A DNA stretch of 7,581 nt from Flavobacteriales bacterium. Its GTDB lineage: Bacteria > Bacteroidota > Bacteroidia > Flavobacteriales_D > Sanyastnellaceae. The notes under the pieces were generated by a model, which saw only the letters and a program-made list of their open reading frames with translations, did not search any database and was not told the origin of the DNA. This document shows positions 1-6,526 of the stretch, one piece after another. Every line of letters begins with the position of its first letter. Positions within the stretch are counted from its first letter, which is position 1. A program made the translations under genes and the position numbers. The DNA lies in assembly GCA_028823435.1 (NCBI GenBank), contig JAPKBK010000087.1:1-7581 (forward strand). Direction: 5' to 3'.

Positions 1-947
1 TTTTCGTGGCTGGTCATCCGCGAGGTTTCAAAGCATCCTCCTTTGTCAATACTCACATCGATAATTACAGCGCCTTCTTTCATCGAGCTTACCATGGGCT
101 CGCTCACAACTACAGGAGTCCTTTGGCTTTCCCCACGCAACGCACCGATCGCAACATCTGCTGTTTTTAACGCTTCATTTAACACTGAAGGCTGTATCGT
201 AGAAGTCCAAACCCGAGTCCCCAGACTCTGTTGAATACGAACCAACCGATGCTGTCTGTCATCAAAAATCTTCACATGCGCACCCAAACCCATCGCTGCT
301 CTTGCTGCAAACTCCCCCACAGTACCTGCGCCCAATATGACGACTTCGCATGGCCTTACGCCACTAATTCCTCCCAGCAGAGTCCCCCTGCTCTTCTCTC
401 CTGAAAGCAACGCACCGGCAATGAGAATTGACACATTGCCAGCGATTTCACCCATCGCACGTACCAGAGGGAAAAGTCCGTTTTTATTCTTTAAATAATC
501 CCAAGCAATCGCTGTAATCTTCTTTTTACCTAACTCTTCCAGAAGATTTTCACTCTGTACGCTAAGCTGAAGCGCACTTACGAGCGTTGCACCTCGAGAC
601 ATCATATCAACTTCCTCAACAGAAGGTGGCTCAACCTTTAAAACCAAACCAGCCTGAAATACCTTTTTTCTATCATAAATAATTCTCGCCCCAGACTCAC
701 TGTAGTCGATGTCCGTAAAGTGTGACAACATTCCCGCTTCAGATTCAACCAATACTTCATGACCATGGGCGACGAGTAACGCTACGGCCTCAGGCACCAA
801 TGCGACTCTCTTTTCTTGAAGGCTTGTTTCCTTTGGAATGCCAATTGTAAGGTCTTCCTGACCCGCCTTTACCTGAAGCAGTTCCTCCTGAGGCAGAAGG
901 GCCGCTTCTTTAGCTAATGCTTTAATGGCTTTTCGTCCTGTATCCAT
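1..947 (-). CDS. ald: Alanine dehydrogenase-like protein, C-terminus cut off by the window edge
   Basis: The reading frame opens at ATG 947-945 and stays open to the left edge, giving 315 residues of an expected ~400. An in-frame TAA (959-957) four codons upstream and the lack of another ATG fix the start. The family (Ald/PntAA) normally interconverts L-alanine and pyruvate with NAD in the cytoplasm. Visible landmarks are IGIPKE (35-40), a conserved Arg (R47, KRVAL), MGEIAGN (165-171), LLGGISGV, the Rossmann glycine loop LGAGTVGEFAAR (205-216), and IDKGGCFE (300-307) with an Asp. The overall match is to the Bacteroidota subfamily. The Lys and His that act in characterised Ald enzymes appear as Glu106 and Gln127, so enzymatic activity is doubtful. 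An N-terminal extension of ~34 residues precedes the usual start of the fold. It lies 30 nt after tsaE on the same strand, so it is probably the third gene of the porX-tsaE-ald unit. Family assignment is firm; function is not. Confidence 0.88.
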   Translation of the reverse strand, partial: MDTGRKAIKALAKEAALLPQEELLQVKAGQEDLTIGIPKETSLQEKRVALVPEAVALLVAHGHEVLVESEAGMLSHFTDIDYSESGARIIYDRKKVFQAGLVLKVEPPSVEEVDMMSRGATLVSALQLSVQSENLLEELGKKKITAIAWDYLKNKNGLFPLVRAMGEIAGNVSILIAGALLSGEKSRGTLLGGISGVRPCEVVILGAGTVGEFAARAAMGLGAHVKIFDDRQHRLVRIQQSLGTRVWTSTIQPSVLNEALKTADVAIGALRGESQRTPVVVSEPMVSSMKEGAVIIDVSIDKGGCFETSRMTSHE

Positions 948-977
948 ATCTTGGTGAAATTAACGATTTCTTGATGC

Positions 978-1475
978 CTAACTACGTATTTGACGTAGCA
1001 AAGTTAGTCTTCTTTTGGCGTTGGAAGTCTCCGATGAGGTTTCAGACATCGATTCCTCCATTTTTATCAACCAAACATGATCAGGCAAGGAACTGTATAT
1101 GCGTTCTGGCCACTCCACAAACGACAGGCCTTGCTGCTCAAAAGCATCGAACACCCCAGCCTCCTGAGCCTCTACTTCATCTTTCAATCGATACAAGTCA
1201 ATGTGATGGATTTTTCTGCGCGGCACCTTATCCTCTCCTGGTATTTCATAGACGTTCACCACTCCGTAGGTCGGACTTGTGACTTCATCTACCACACCAA
1301 GCATTCTACATAATGTCTTCACCAAAGTGGTTTTCCCAACTCCCATACCTCCGTGAAGTGCAATCACTCCGTTGTCGGGCAACTTCATTAAAAGCTGTCT
1401 TGCGACATCATCCAAGTCTTTTAAAGCATACGCCTCAATCTCTAATATACTTTCTAAGCTTGCTCCTTCTCTCAT
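978..1475 (-). CDS. tsaE: TsaE, ATPase of tRNA t6A37 biosynthesis
   Basis: This cytoplasmic P-loop ATPase works with TsaB, TsaD and TsaC (Sua5) to make N6-threonylcarbamoyladenosine at position 37 of ANN-decoding tRNAs. The 165-residue product has the family motifs in order: Walker A GGMGVGKTT (42-50), TSPTY (66-70), HIDLYRL (91-97, Walker B region), an EAG motif (105-107) and VEWPER (120-125). All ATP-binding residues look intact. The length is slightly above the usual 135-155 because of a polar tail with a Ser/Thr-rich stretch (SETSSETS) after the last strand. The ATG at 1475-1473 is chosen because the conserved N-terminal helix begins within about 10 residues. It starts 18 nt after the porX stop and ends 30 nt before the ald start, all on one strand, which implies co-transcription. 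There is no Shine-Dalgarno sequence. The upstream bases are A-rich, as is common in this phylum. Confidence 0.95.
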   Translation of the reverse strand: MREGASLESILEIEAYALKDLDDVARQLLMKLPDNGVIALHGGMGVGKTTLVKTLCRMLGVVDEVTSPTYGVVNVYEIPGEDKVPRRKIHHIDLYRLKDEVEAQEAGVFDAFEQQGLSFVEWPERIYSSLPDHVWLIKMEESMSETSSETSNAKRRLTLLRQIRS

Positions 1476-1480
1476 TTTAT

Positions 1481-1506
1481 TTACTTGGCATCTTTACTTG
1501 GCATCT
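1481..1506. repeat. Perfect 13-bp tandem duplication over the porX stop codon
   Basis: The 13-mer TTACTTGGCATCT occurs twice in immediate tandem, at 1481-1493 and 1494-1506. Read on the minus strand, the upstream copy encodes the last PorX residues (Asp-Ala-Lys) plus the TAA. The second copy lies in the 18-nt gap before tsaE. Without the duplication the porX stop would be only 5 nt from the tsaE ATG. The match is exact, which suggests a recent slippage or duplication event. Confidence 0.9.
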
Positions 1507-3068
1507 AAAATCGCAAAAGGAACAATGACCTCCTCTAAACTTACACCACCGTGCTGAAATGTATCCTTAAAATATTTTACAAACTGATGATAGTTGTTTG
1601 GATACACAAAAAAGTCTCTCTCACGTGCAAAGACATATCCTGTACTTACATGGTTTTTAGGGAGGCCAAACTTCTCTGGATCAACTGCGGCAAAAACTTC
1701 CTTTTTCTCATACCCCAGATTTTTACCTACTTTATATCTCAGGTTGCTATTCGTACTCCTGTCGCCTCGAACCTTAATGTCATTGTTCACTCTAACTGTT
1801 CCATGATCTGTTGTGATGATGACTCTACCGTTGGCTGCGGCCATTTTATCTAAAAGCTCTTTCAAAGCGCTATGCTCAAACCATGTTAATGTTAATGATC
1901 GGTACGCTGCTTCATCATCAGCAAGCTCCTTGATTACCTCCATATCTGTTCTTGCGTGACTTAGCATATCCACAAAATTATAGACCAAAGTAGTCAAAGT
2001 CTCACCCTTCGTTTCATGGAATTGATCTGCCAGTTTTCTTCCCGCTGCCAGGTTTGTCACCTTGTGATAACTTGTCTTGCCCTCAATGCCTAGTCTATTT
2101 AACAATGACTTGAGCAATTCTGCCTCGTACTTGTTTTTCGACCCTTCATCTTCTTCTGTAATCCAATAATCCGGATGCAAACGCTTAATATCTGCAGGCA
2201 TCATACCCGCAAACAGTGCATTCCTCGCATATTGTGTTGCTGTAGGCAGAATACTCATGTATTTGTCGTCTCGCACGATAGAAAATATATTCTTTAGCAT
2301 CGGTTCAATGGCACGCCATTGATCCAATCTTAAATTATCTATCACCACCAAAAACACCTGTCTGCCTCCGGCTGTCTCAATCGCTTCAGGCAAATAATGT
2401 GGAAGCACCCGATGTGACAACAAGGGCACATCTCCTTGACCACTTCCATCTCCTTGCTGCACCCAACTTTCATAATGACTTTCTATGAATTTACCGAATT
2501 GCCTATTTGCATCCTCAAACTGCATACTTAATACCTCTTGCATACTGTCATCATCCGACTTCTCAAGCTCCAGCGTCCAGTGTGTCAGTCTACCGTAAAC
2601 CTCGTACCAATCATCAGCTTCCATCCGACCTGTCATTTTCATTCCGAGCTCACGAAATTCACGCTGATAGTCAGTCATCACCTTTTCACTTAACAACCTT
2701 TTGCCGTCAAGACATTTCTTTACTGCAAGTAAAATTTGATTGGGATTCACTGGTTTAATCAAATAATCACTAATCTTAGATCCTATTGCTTCCTCCATAA
2801 TATGCTCCTCTTCACTCTTTGTAATCATGATAACCGGCAGGTGAGGCCTCATTTTCTTAATCCTTTGAAGTGTTTCTATACCATTAATCCCTGGCATATT
2901 CTCATCTAGGAAGACCAAATCAAACAACGCTTCACCCACCATATCAAGCGCTTCTATGCCGCTATTTACTGGCGTTACAGAGTATCCCTTTCCTTCCAAA
3001 AAGATGATATGAGGTTTGAGCATATCGATTTCATCATCGGCCCAAAGTATATGTGGTTGTCTCGTCAT
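1494..3068 (-). CDS. porX: PorX: response regulator with PglZ phosphodiesterase output domain
   Basis: PorX is the response regulator that, with the sensor PorY, controls type IX secretion genes in Bacteroidota. It is cytoplasmic and its output is an alkaline-phosphatase-fold PglZ domain with nucleotide phosphodiesterase activity, not a DNA-binding domain. The 524 residues fit known PorX proteins (~520). The receiver (about 5-120) has the acid pair D11/D12, phospho-acceptor D55 (FLDENMPG), T83 and K105 (LIKP). A helical linker (about 120-215) follows. The PglZ domain (about 220-524) shows VVIDNLRLDQW (D244), LPTATQYAR (274-282, expected nucleophile Thr), NFVDMLSHA (364-372), TTDHGT (419-424) and late HGG (506-508), so the expected metal ligands are present. 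The frame is open upstream to an ATG at 3134. I chose ATG 3068-3066 because the receiver's first strand (PHILWADDE) begins there, and the longer start would run into the divergent gene's start. It leads the porX-tsaE-ald cluster. Confidence 0.95.
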   Translation of the reverse strand: MTRQPHILWADDEIDMLKPHIIFLEGKGYSVTPVNSGIEALDMVGEALFDLVFLDENMPGINGIETLQRIKKMRPHLPVIMITKSEEEHIMEEAIGSKISDYLIKPVNPNQILLAVKKCLDGKRLLSEKVMTDYQREFRELGMKMTGRMEADDWYEVYGRLTHWTLELEKSDDDSMQEVLSMQFEDANRQFGKFIESHYESWVQQGDGSGQGDVPLLSHRVLPHYLPEAIETAGGRQVFLVVIDNLRLDQWRAIEPMLKNIFSIVRDDKYMSILPTATQYARNALFAGMMPADIKRLHPDYWITEEDEGSKNKYEAELLKSLLNRLGIEGKTSYHKVTNLAAGRKLADQFHETKGETLTTLVYNFVDMLSHARTDMEVIKELADDEAAYRSLTLTWFEHSALKELLDKMAAANGRVIITTDHGTVRVNNDIKVRGDRSTNSNLRYKVGKNLGYEKKEVFAAVDPEKFGLPKNHVSTGYVFARERDFFVYPNNYHQFVKYFKDTFQHGGVSLEEVIVPFAILDAK

Positions 3069-3144
3069 GTGCTTAAGTATCTTGCGCAAAGAAACATCAA
3101 CGTTTGTAATTTGCGTTTCGTATAACAGATTCATGTCAACAATT
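3069..3144. promoter_or_regulatory. Divergent intergenic region between porX and the HD hydrolase gene
   Basis: These 76 bases separate two divergent start codons and must hold the promoters of both genes unless those lie inside coding sequence. I see no convincing Bacteroidota promoter (TTG-N19-TAnnTTTG) on either strand. A TTGACA hexamer on the minus strand (3139-3134) has no good -10 partner at normal spacing. A 6-bp inverted repeat, CGCAAA (3085-3090) and TTTGCG (3110-3115), 19 nt apart, is a possible operator or chance. Confidence 0.4.
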
Positions 3145-4386
3145 ATGTCTAAGACAAATCGTCATAAAATCCTAAACGACCCCATTTACGGTTTCGTTAC
3201 CCTTCGTCATGCATTTACTTTGGACATATTAGACCATCCGTTTGTACAACGTTTGAGGCGAATAAGTCAATTGGGGCTCAGTCATTTGGTCTATCCAGGA
3301 GCTGTTCATAACCGGTTTCATCATGCAGTGGGAAGTATGTTTCTCATGCAGGAAGCGATTGATAGCCTTCGGTCTAAGGGGGTGGAAATAACGCCTCAAG
3401 AGGACGAGGCCGTTTGTTTTGCGATCTTACTTCACGATGTGGGTCATGGACCTTTCAGTCACGCCTTAGAGCACAGCATTGTGAATGAAGTGCCGCACGA
3501 AGATATCAGCTCAATCATTATGGACCGCCTGAATATTGACTTTAATGGCAAGCTCGATTTGGCAATTAAGATTTTCAAAAACGAATACAAGAAAAAATTC
3601 CTTCATCAACTCGTATCCTCTCAATTAGACATGGACCGACTTGATTATTTGGCGCGAGACAGTTTCTACTCTGGTGTAACGGAAGGGAAAGTGGGTTCAG
3701 AACGGATCATCAAGATGCTTTCGGTTGTGAACGACAAGTTAGTTGTTGAAGAAAAAGGGATTCATAGCATCGAAAAATTTATCGTAGCTCGCCGCCTCAT
3801 GTATTGGCAAGTGTATTTACATAGAACAGTCATCAGCGCAGAACATATGCTCACTTTAATTCTGCGCAGAGCCAAATATCTCACTAAAAACAAGGTGGCG
3901 TTATTTGCCTCTCCGTCACTGTATGGTTTTTTACAAAACGATTATGACATACAATCGTTCATTTCAGACCCGAAAGTCCTCGATTGTTTTTGTGACCTCG
4001 ACGACTCCGATATTTATTGCGCCATGAAGTCGTGGCGTTATCACGACGACAAAGTTCTATCCACATTAAGCGCGCGACTCCTCGACAGAAAACTGTTCCG
4101 AATAGAGCTCAGGTCTCAACCCTTTACAGAGCGTGAAGTAAATGAACGCATCAAAACGATTTCAGATGCATGGGGACTTACGACAGATGAAGCCTCTTAC
4201 TTTGTATCAAATGACACAATACAAAACCAAGCTTATACGCCGAATGGCATTCTGATCAAGTACAAGGATGGATCTGTTTTAGATTTTGCAGAAGCGAACG
4301 ATCATCTTTCACTGTCACACCTGACACGTTCAGTTGTAAAATCCTTCCTCTGTTATCCAAAAGACATTGCAAAACCGGAGCGTTAA
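3145..4386 (+). CDS. HD-domain phosphohydrolase, SAMHD1/dGTPase-like (COG1078 type)
   Basis: This is a metal-dependent HD-superfamily hydrolase of the SAMHD1/dGTPase-like group, whose members often cleave (deoxy)nucleoside triphosphates. The substrate of this branch is not known to me. The 413-residue protein opens with NDPIYGF (11-17) and QRLRRISQLGL (35-45), both typical of the family. The metal-binding H...HD...D set is complete: H60 in NRFHHAVG, H97-D98 in LLHDVGHGPFSH, and D164 in LDMDRLDYLARDS. No signal peptide or membrane segment is evident, so it should be cytoplasmic. The frame is open upstream to 3016. I chose ATG 3145 because it lies about 10 residues before NDPIYGF. ATG 3133 would add only MSTI and is almost as likely. 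It is transcribed away from porX and ends 4 nt from the rng stop on the opposite strand. Family assignment is secure and the precise activity is open. Confidence 0.93.
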   Translation: MSKTNRHKILNDPIYGFVTLRHAFTLDILDHPFVQRLRRISQLGLSHLVYPGAVHNRFHHAVGSMFLMQEAIDSLRSKGVEITPQEDEAVCFAILLHDVGHGPFSHALEHSIVNEVPHEDISSIIMDRLNIDFNGKLDLAIKIFKNEYKKKFLHQLVSSQLDMDRLDYLARDSFYSGVTEGKVGSERIIKMLSVVNDKLVVEEKGIHSIEKFIVARRLMYWQVYLHRTVISAEHMLTLILRRAKYLTKNKVALFASPSLYGFLQNDYDIQSFISDPKVLDCFCDLDDSDIYCAMKSWRYHDDKVLSTLSARLLDRKLFRIELRSQPFTEREVNERIKTISDAWGLTTDEASYFVSNDTIQNQAYTPNGILIKYKDGSVLDFAEANDHLSLSHLTRSVVKSFLCYPKDIAKPER

Positions 4387-4390
4387 ACCA

Positions 4391-5971
4391 TTAAGCGACG
4401 ACGAGCTCTTCTCCTTTGTCTGTGTAAAGATGGTATTCTAGAATTTCCATCGAAGAATTGCTTTCTAGCGCGAGTTTAACACCCAATTCTTTTTCCCATT
4501 TTATTCTCACTGAAGATCCATACCAACCTTTAAAAAGCTTGATGGGTTCACCATGGACTAAGTAAGCTTCAAGAATCGGATGTAATAAAATTGTGATTTT
4601 TTTATGACCTTCGCCTTTTGAAAAATACTTCAAGCTAGACTTAATCGTATCTGTAACCAAGATGGCTGCTTGAATACTGCCTGAGCCATTGCAAGAAGGA
4701 CAACGGTCTTGTGTTTGGATATTCGCAACGTCACGCACTCTTTGTCGCGTAAGCTCCATCACCCCAAACTTGCTTGGTGATGCAATATTATGCTTCGCCT
4801 TGTCACCCTTCATCGCCGCTTTCATGGTGTCCGTGAGCAGTTTATTATGCTCTCGTTTTGCCATATCAATGAAATCAATCGCAATAATCCCGCCTATATC
4901 TCTGAGGCGAAGTAACCGTGCGATTTCATCTACACATTCTATATTCGTCTGGAGTGCATTCTCTTCCTGAGTCGACGCTCCCTTCTTCCGCCCTCCACTG
5001 TTCACGTCAATGACAAACATCGCTTCGGTTTGCTCAATGATGAGATACGCGCCACTCTGTAGACTGACTTTAATCCCGAAAGTAGCTTTAATCTGACGGT
5101 AAATAGAGAGTGAATTAAAGAGGTCCTTGTCCTTAATGTACCTGACACTTTCGGCTTGATCGGACCCAATGCTGCTTAGATAGGTTTTCACCTCATCCGC
5201 AAGTTTTTCATCATTGACACGAATCAACTCACATTCAGGTCTTAGAACATCCCTAAGTACTGTATTCGTCTTGTTCAGTTCCCCAAGAATTCGTTTGCCT
5301 GGTTTGGCGCTTTTGAGATTTTCAAACAGCTCTCCCCATCGTTTGATCAAATCAGATAAATCACTATGTAAATCTGCTGACCCCTTCTCCTGAGCAACTG
5401 TTCTCACAATAATACCAAACCCTGGAGGCTTAATACTTTGAATCAAACTCTTGAGTCTCTTTCTCTCTGTCTCACCTTTGATACGTGATGAAAGACTGAC
5501 TTTGTCAGAAAAAGGAACCAGAACGAGAAACCTCCCTGGAAGGGTTATCTCTGCGGAGAGACGGGGCCCTTTTGAACTTATGGGCTCTTTTGCCACTTGG
5601 ACGAGTACAAGTTGAGAAGAACTCACATAGTCCTTCATCGCTCCTCGCTTTTCAATTTTAGGTTCAAGCTTGAACTTTTCGATATCGCTTACAGGCATTT
5701 TTCCTGTCATAACGAGTTTCGTCCATTTCTGCTGAGTCTTATATTGAACGCCTAGATCGCTGTGATGAAGAAATGCATCCCTGTCATAGCCAACGTCGAT
5801 AAATCCGGCATTCAAATTGGGCATCACTTTCCTAACACGACCTAGGTAAATATCTCCTACCCTGTAGGAGGTCTCACCTGGGTCACGATGGAGCTCAACG
5901 AGCTTACCTTCTTCAAGGATCGCTAATTCAACTCCTTTGGAAGTTGAATTGATTATTAGTTCTGATTTCAA
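4391..5971 (-). CDS. rng: Ribonuclease G (RNase E/G family), non-ATG start
   Basis: RNase G is a single-strand-specific endoribonuclease that matures 16S rRNA and initiates mRNA decay. From the start chosen here the protein has 526 residues. Landmarks, numbered from that start, are an N-terminal S1 region (about 28-165, with VGDIYLGRV and NAGFIDVGYDRDAFLH, and a long insert as in Bacteroidota homologues), the catalytic metal site FVIDVNSGG (D322) and IIAIDFIDM (D366), and the zinc-link motif CPSCNGSG (C424, C427). No in-frame ATG exists between the upstream TAG (6001-5999) and residue 50. The start must therefore be TTG 5971-5969, giving MKSELIINS as in homologues, or TTG 5995-5993, which adds 8 residues. 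I prefer 5971 because its product aligns with the usual family N-terminus. A strong stem-loop lies just upstream, after the micro-gene at 6055-6147. The gene converges on the HD hydrolase. Confidence 0.93.
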   Translation of the reverse strand: MKSELIINSTSKGVELAILEEGKLVELHRDPGETSYRVGDIYLGRVRKVMPNLNAGFIDVGYDRDAFLHHSDLGVQYKTQQKWTKLVMTGKMPVSDIEKFKLEPKIEKRGAMKDYVSSSQLVLVQVAKEPISSKGPRLSAEITLPGRFLVLVPFSDKVSLSSRIKGETERKRLKSLIQSIKPPGFGIIVRTVAQEKGSADLHSDLSDLIKRWGELFENLKSAKPGKRILGELNKTNTVLRDVLRPECELIRVNDEKLADEVKTYLSSIGSDQAESVRYIKDKDLFNSLSIYRQIKATFGIKVSLQSGAYLIIEQTEAMFVIDVNSGGRKKGASTQEENALQTNIECVDEIARLLRLRDIGGIIAIDFIDMAKREHNKLLTDTMKAAMKGDKAKHNIASPSKFGVMELTRQRVRDVANIQTQDRCPSCNGSGSIQAAILVTDTIKSSLKYFSKGEGHKKITILLHPILEAYLVHGEPIKLFKGWYGSSVRIKWEKELGVKLALESNSSMEILEYHLYTDKGEELVVA

Positions 5972-6017
5972 GGCACGTAAATTATCACCTAGCAAAACCT
6001 AGGCAGTAAAGAAACAT

Positions 6018-6051
6018 ACATCTCAAAGCTGAAAAAACAGCTTAGAGATGT
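6018..6051 (-). terminator. Stem-loop after the micro-gene and before rng (terminator, attenuator or rng leader element)
   Basis: Arms 6018-6031 and 6038-6051 pair over 14 positions with a single mismatch, around a loop of six identical bases (U6 in minus-strand RNA). On the minus strand the stem begins 3 nt after the stop codon of the 30-aa gene and ends 22-46 nt before rng, depending on its start. The bases after the stem (ATGTTTCTTT in the transcript sense) are only moderately T-rich, so termination may be partial. The structure is plainly visible; its role is inferred. Confidence 0.7.
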
Positions 6052-6054
6052 CGC

Positions 6055-6147
6055 TTATTTCTTCTTCTTGTGACGATTCTTACGAAGACGCTTCTTCCTT
6101 TTGTGGGTGGCCATCTTATGACGCTTGCGCTTTTTTCCGCTTGGCAT
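6055..6147 (-). CDS. 30-aa AURKAIP1/COX24-domain basic peptide, probable small ribosomal protein
   Basis: This gene encodes a 30-residue peptide from ATG 6147-6145 to TAA 6057-6055. It begins MPSGKKRKRHKMATHKRKKR, and 19 of the 30 residues are Lys or Arg. The pattern KKRKRHKM-x-THKRKKRLRKNRHKKK is what is annotated across Bacteroidota as an AURKAIP1/COX24 domain-containing protein. That family includes mitochondrial small-subunit protein mS38, and a similar tiny basic protein (bS22) sits in the mycobacterial small subunit. By that analogy the product probably binds 16S rRNA in the small subunit. It is easily missed because of its length. It sits between HU (91 nt upstream) and the stem-loop that precedes rng. 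An RNA-processing enzyme and a ribosomal peptide next to each other fit one RNA-related transcription unit. The start is preceded by A/T-rich sequence with no Shine-Dalgarno. Confidence 0.9.
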   Translation of the reverse strand: MPSGKKRKRHKMATHKRKKRLRKNRHKKKK

Positions 6148-6223
6148 GATAACTAATTTTATTCGTTAGGGTCAAACACCACATTGATGTTGACTTAGAG
6201 TCTGATATTTTTTATTCAACTAA

Positions 6224-6240
6224 AACTCATGGAATGAGTT
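6224..6240 (-). terminator. Short hairpin at the end of the HU-family gene, possible weak terminator
   Basis: AACTCAT (6224-6230) and ATGAGTT (6234-6240) form a perfect 7-bp stem with a 3-nt loop that overlaps the HU stop codon. In the minus-strand transcript it is followed by a short T-rich stretch (TTTTAG). The stem is AT-rich and the T-run is short, so it may be a weak terminator or only an mRNA 3' end structure. Confidence 0.35.
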
Positions 6241-6526
6241 AAACCGCAACTTTGGTTTTAACATTCTCCATAAATTCCTTTGCAGGCTTAAATGAAGGGA
6301 TGTTATGAGCTGGTATACGGATTGATTTCTTTGCAAGGATATTTCTACCTGTCTTAGCCGCTCTTGTTTTCACAATAAAGCTACCAAAGCCACGTAAATA
6401 AACATTTTCTCCACCTTCAACATTGTCACGTACTGTTCGCATAAATGCCTCAACTGTTACCTGCACATCGTGCTTTTCCATACCTGTCTTATCTGCAATT
6501 TGACTTACAATATCCGCTTTTGTCAT
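6239..6526 (-). CDS. HU/IHF-family nucleoid DNA-binding protein
   Basis: This is a 95-residue histone-like protein that dimerises and bends DNA. It has the usual HU layout: an N-terminal helical dimer region (MTKADIVSQIADKTG...VEAFMRTV), the GFGSF turn (47-51) leading into the beta arms, arm tip with KTGRN (58-62), and the closing IPAHNIPSFKPAKEF (71-85). At the arm tip the sequence reads GRNI rather than the GRNP of E. coli HU, so the intercalating proline is replaced, as I recall for many Bacteroidota HU proteins. Length and composition are ordinary for HU. The ATG at 6526-6524 is the natural family start. It is transcribed divergently from ssb across a 173-nt region and is followed on the same strand by the 30-aa basic peptide gene. 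Several HU paralogues are usual in this phylum, so I give no symbol. Confidence 0.95.
   Translation of the reverse strand: MTKADIVSQIADKTGMEKHDVQVTVEAFMRTVRDNVEGGENVYLRGFGSFIVKTRAAKTGRNILAKKSIRIPAHNIPSFKPAKEFMENVKTKVAV

Noticed and set aside
43..234. Plus-strand open frame of 63 codons
   Set aside because: It lies antisense inside the well-conserved alanine dehydrogenase frame and resembles no known protein.
971..1557. Several overlapping plus-strand open frames of 60-103 codons
   Set aside because: They are antisense to tsaE and the end of porX, whose motifs are unmistakable, and have no recognisable domain.
3016..3132. 39-codon N-terminal extension of the HD hydrolase
   Set aside because: It runs antisense into porX's receiver domain and looks like frame-shadow sequence. 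The family starts about 10 residues before NDPIYGF.
3069..3134. 22-codon N-terminal extension of porX starting at ATG 3134
   Set aside because: PorX receivers begin a few residues before the first beta strand, which fits ATG 3068. The extension would overlap the divergent gene's alternative ATG at 3133 and has no family similarity.
4384..4393. TTAA-ACCA-TTAA around the convergent stops as a bidirectional terminator
   Set aside because: It is only a 4-bp AT pairing created by two TAA stop codons, with no extended stem or T-run.
4689..4970. Plus-strand open frame of 93 codons
   Set aside because: It is antisense to the catalytic core and zinc-link region of rng, with no independent protein similarity.
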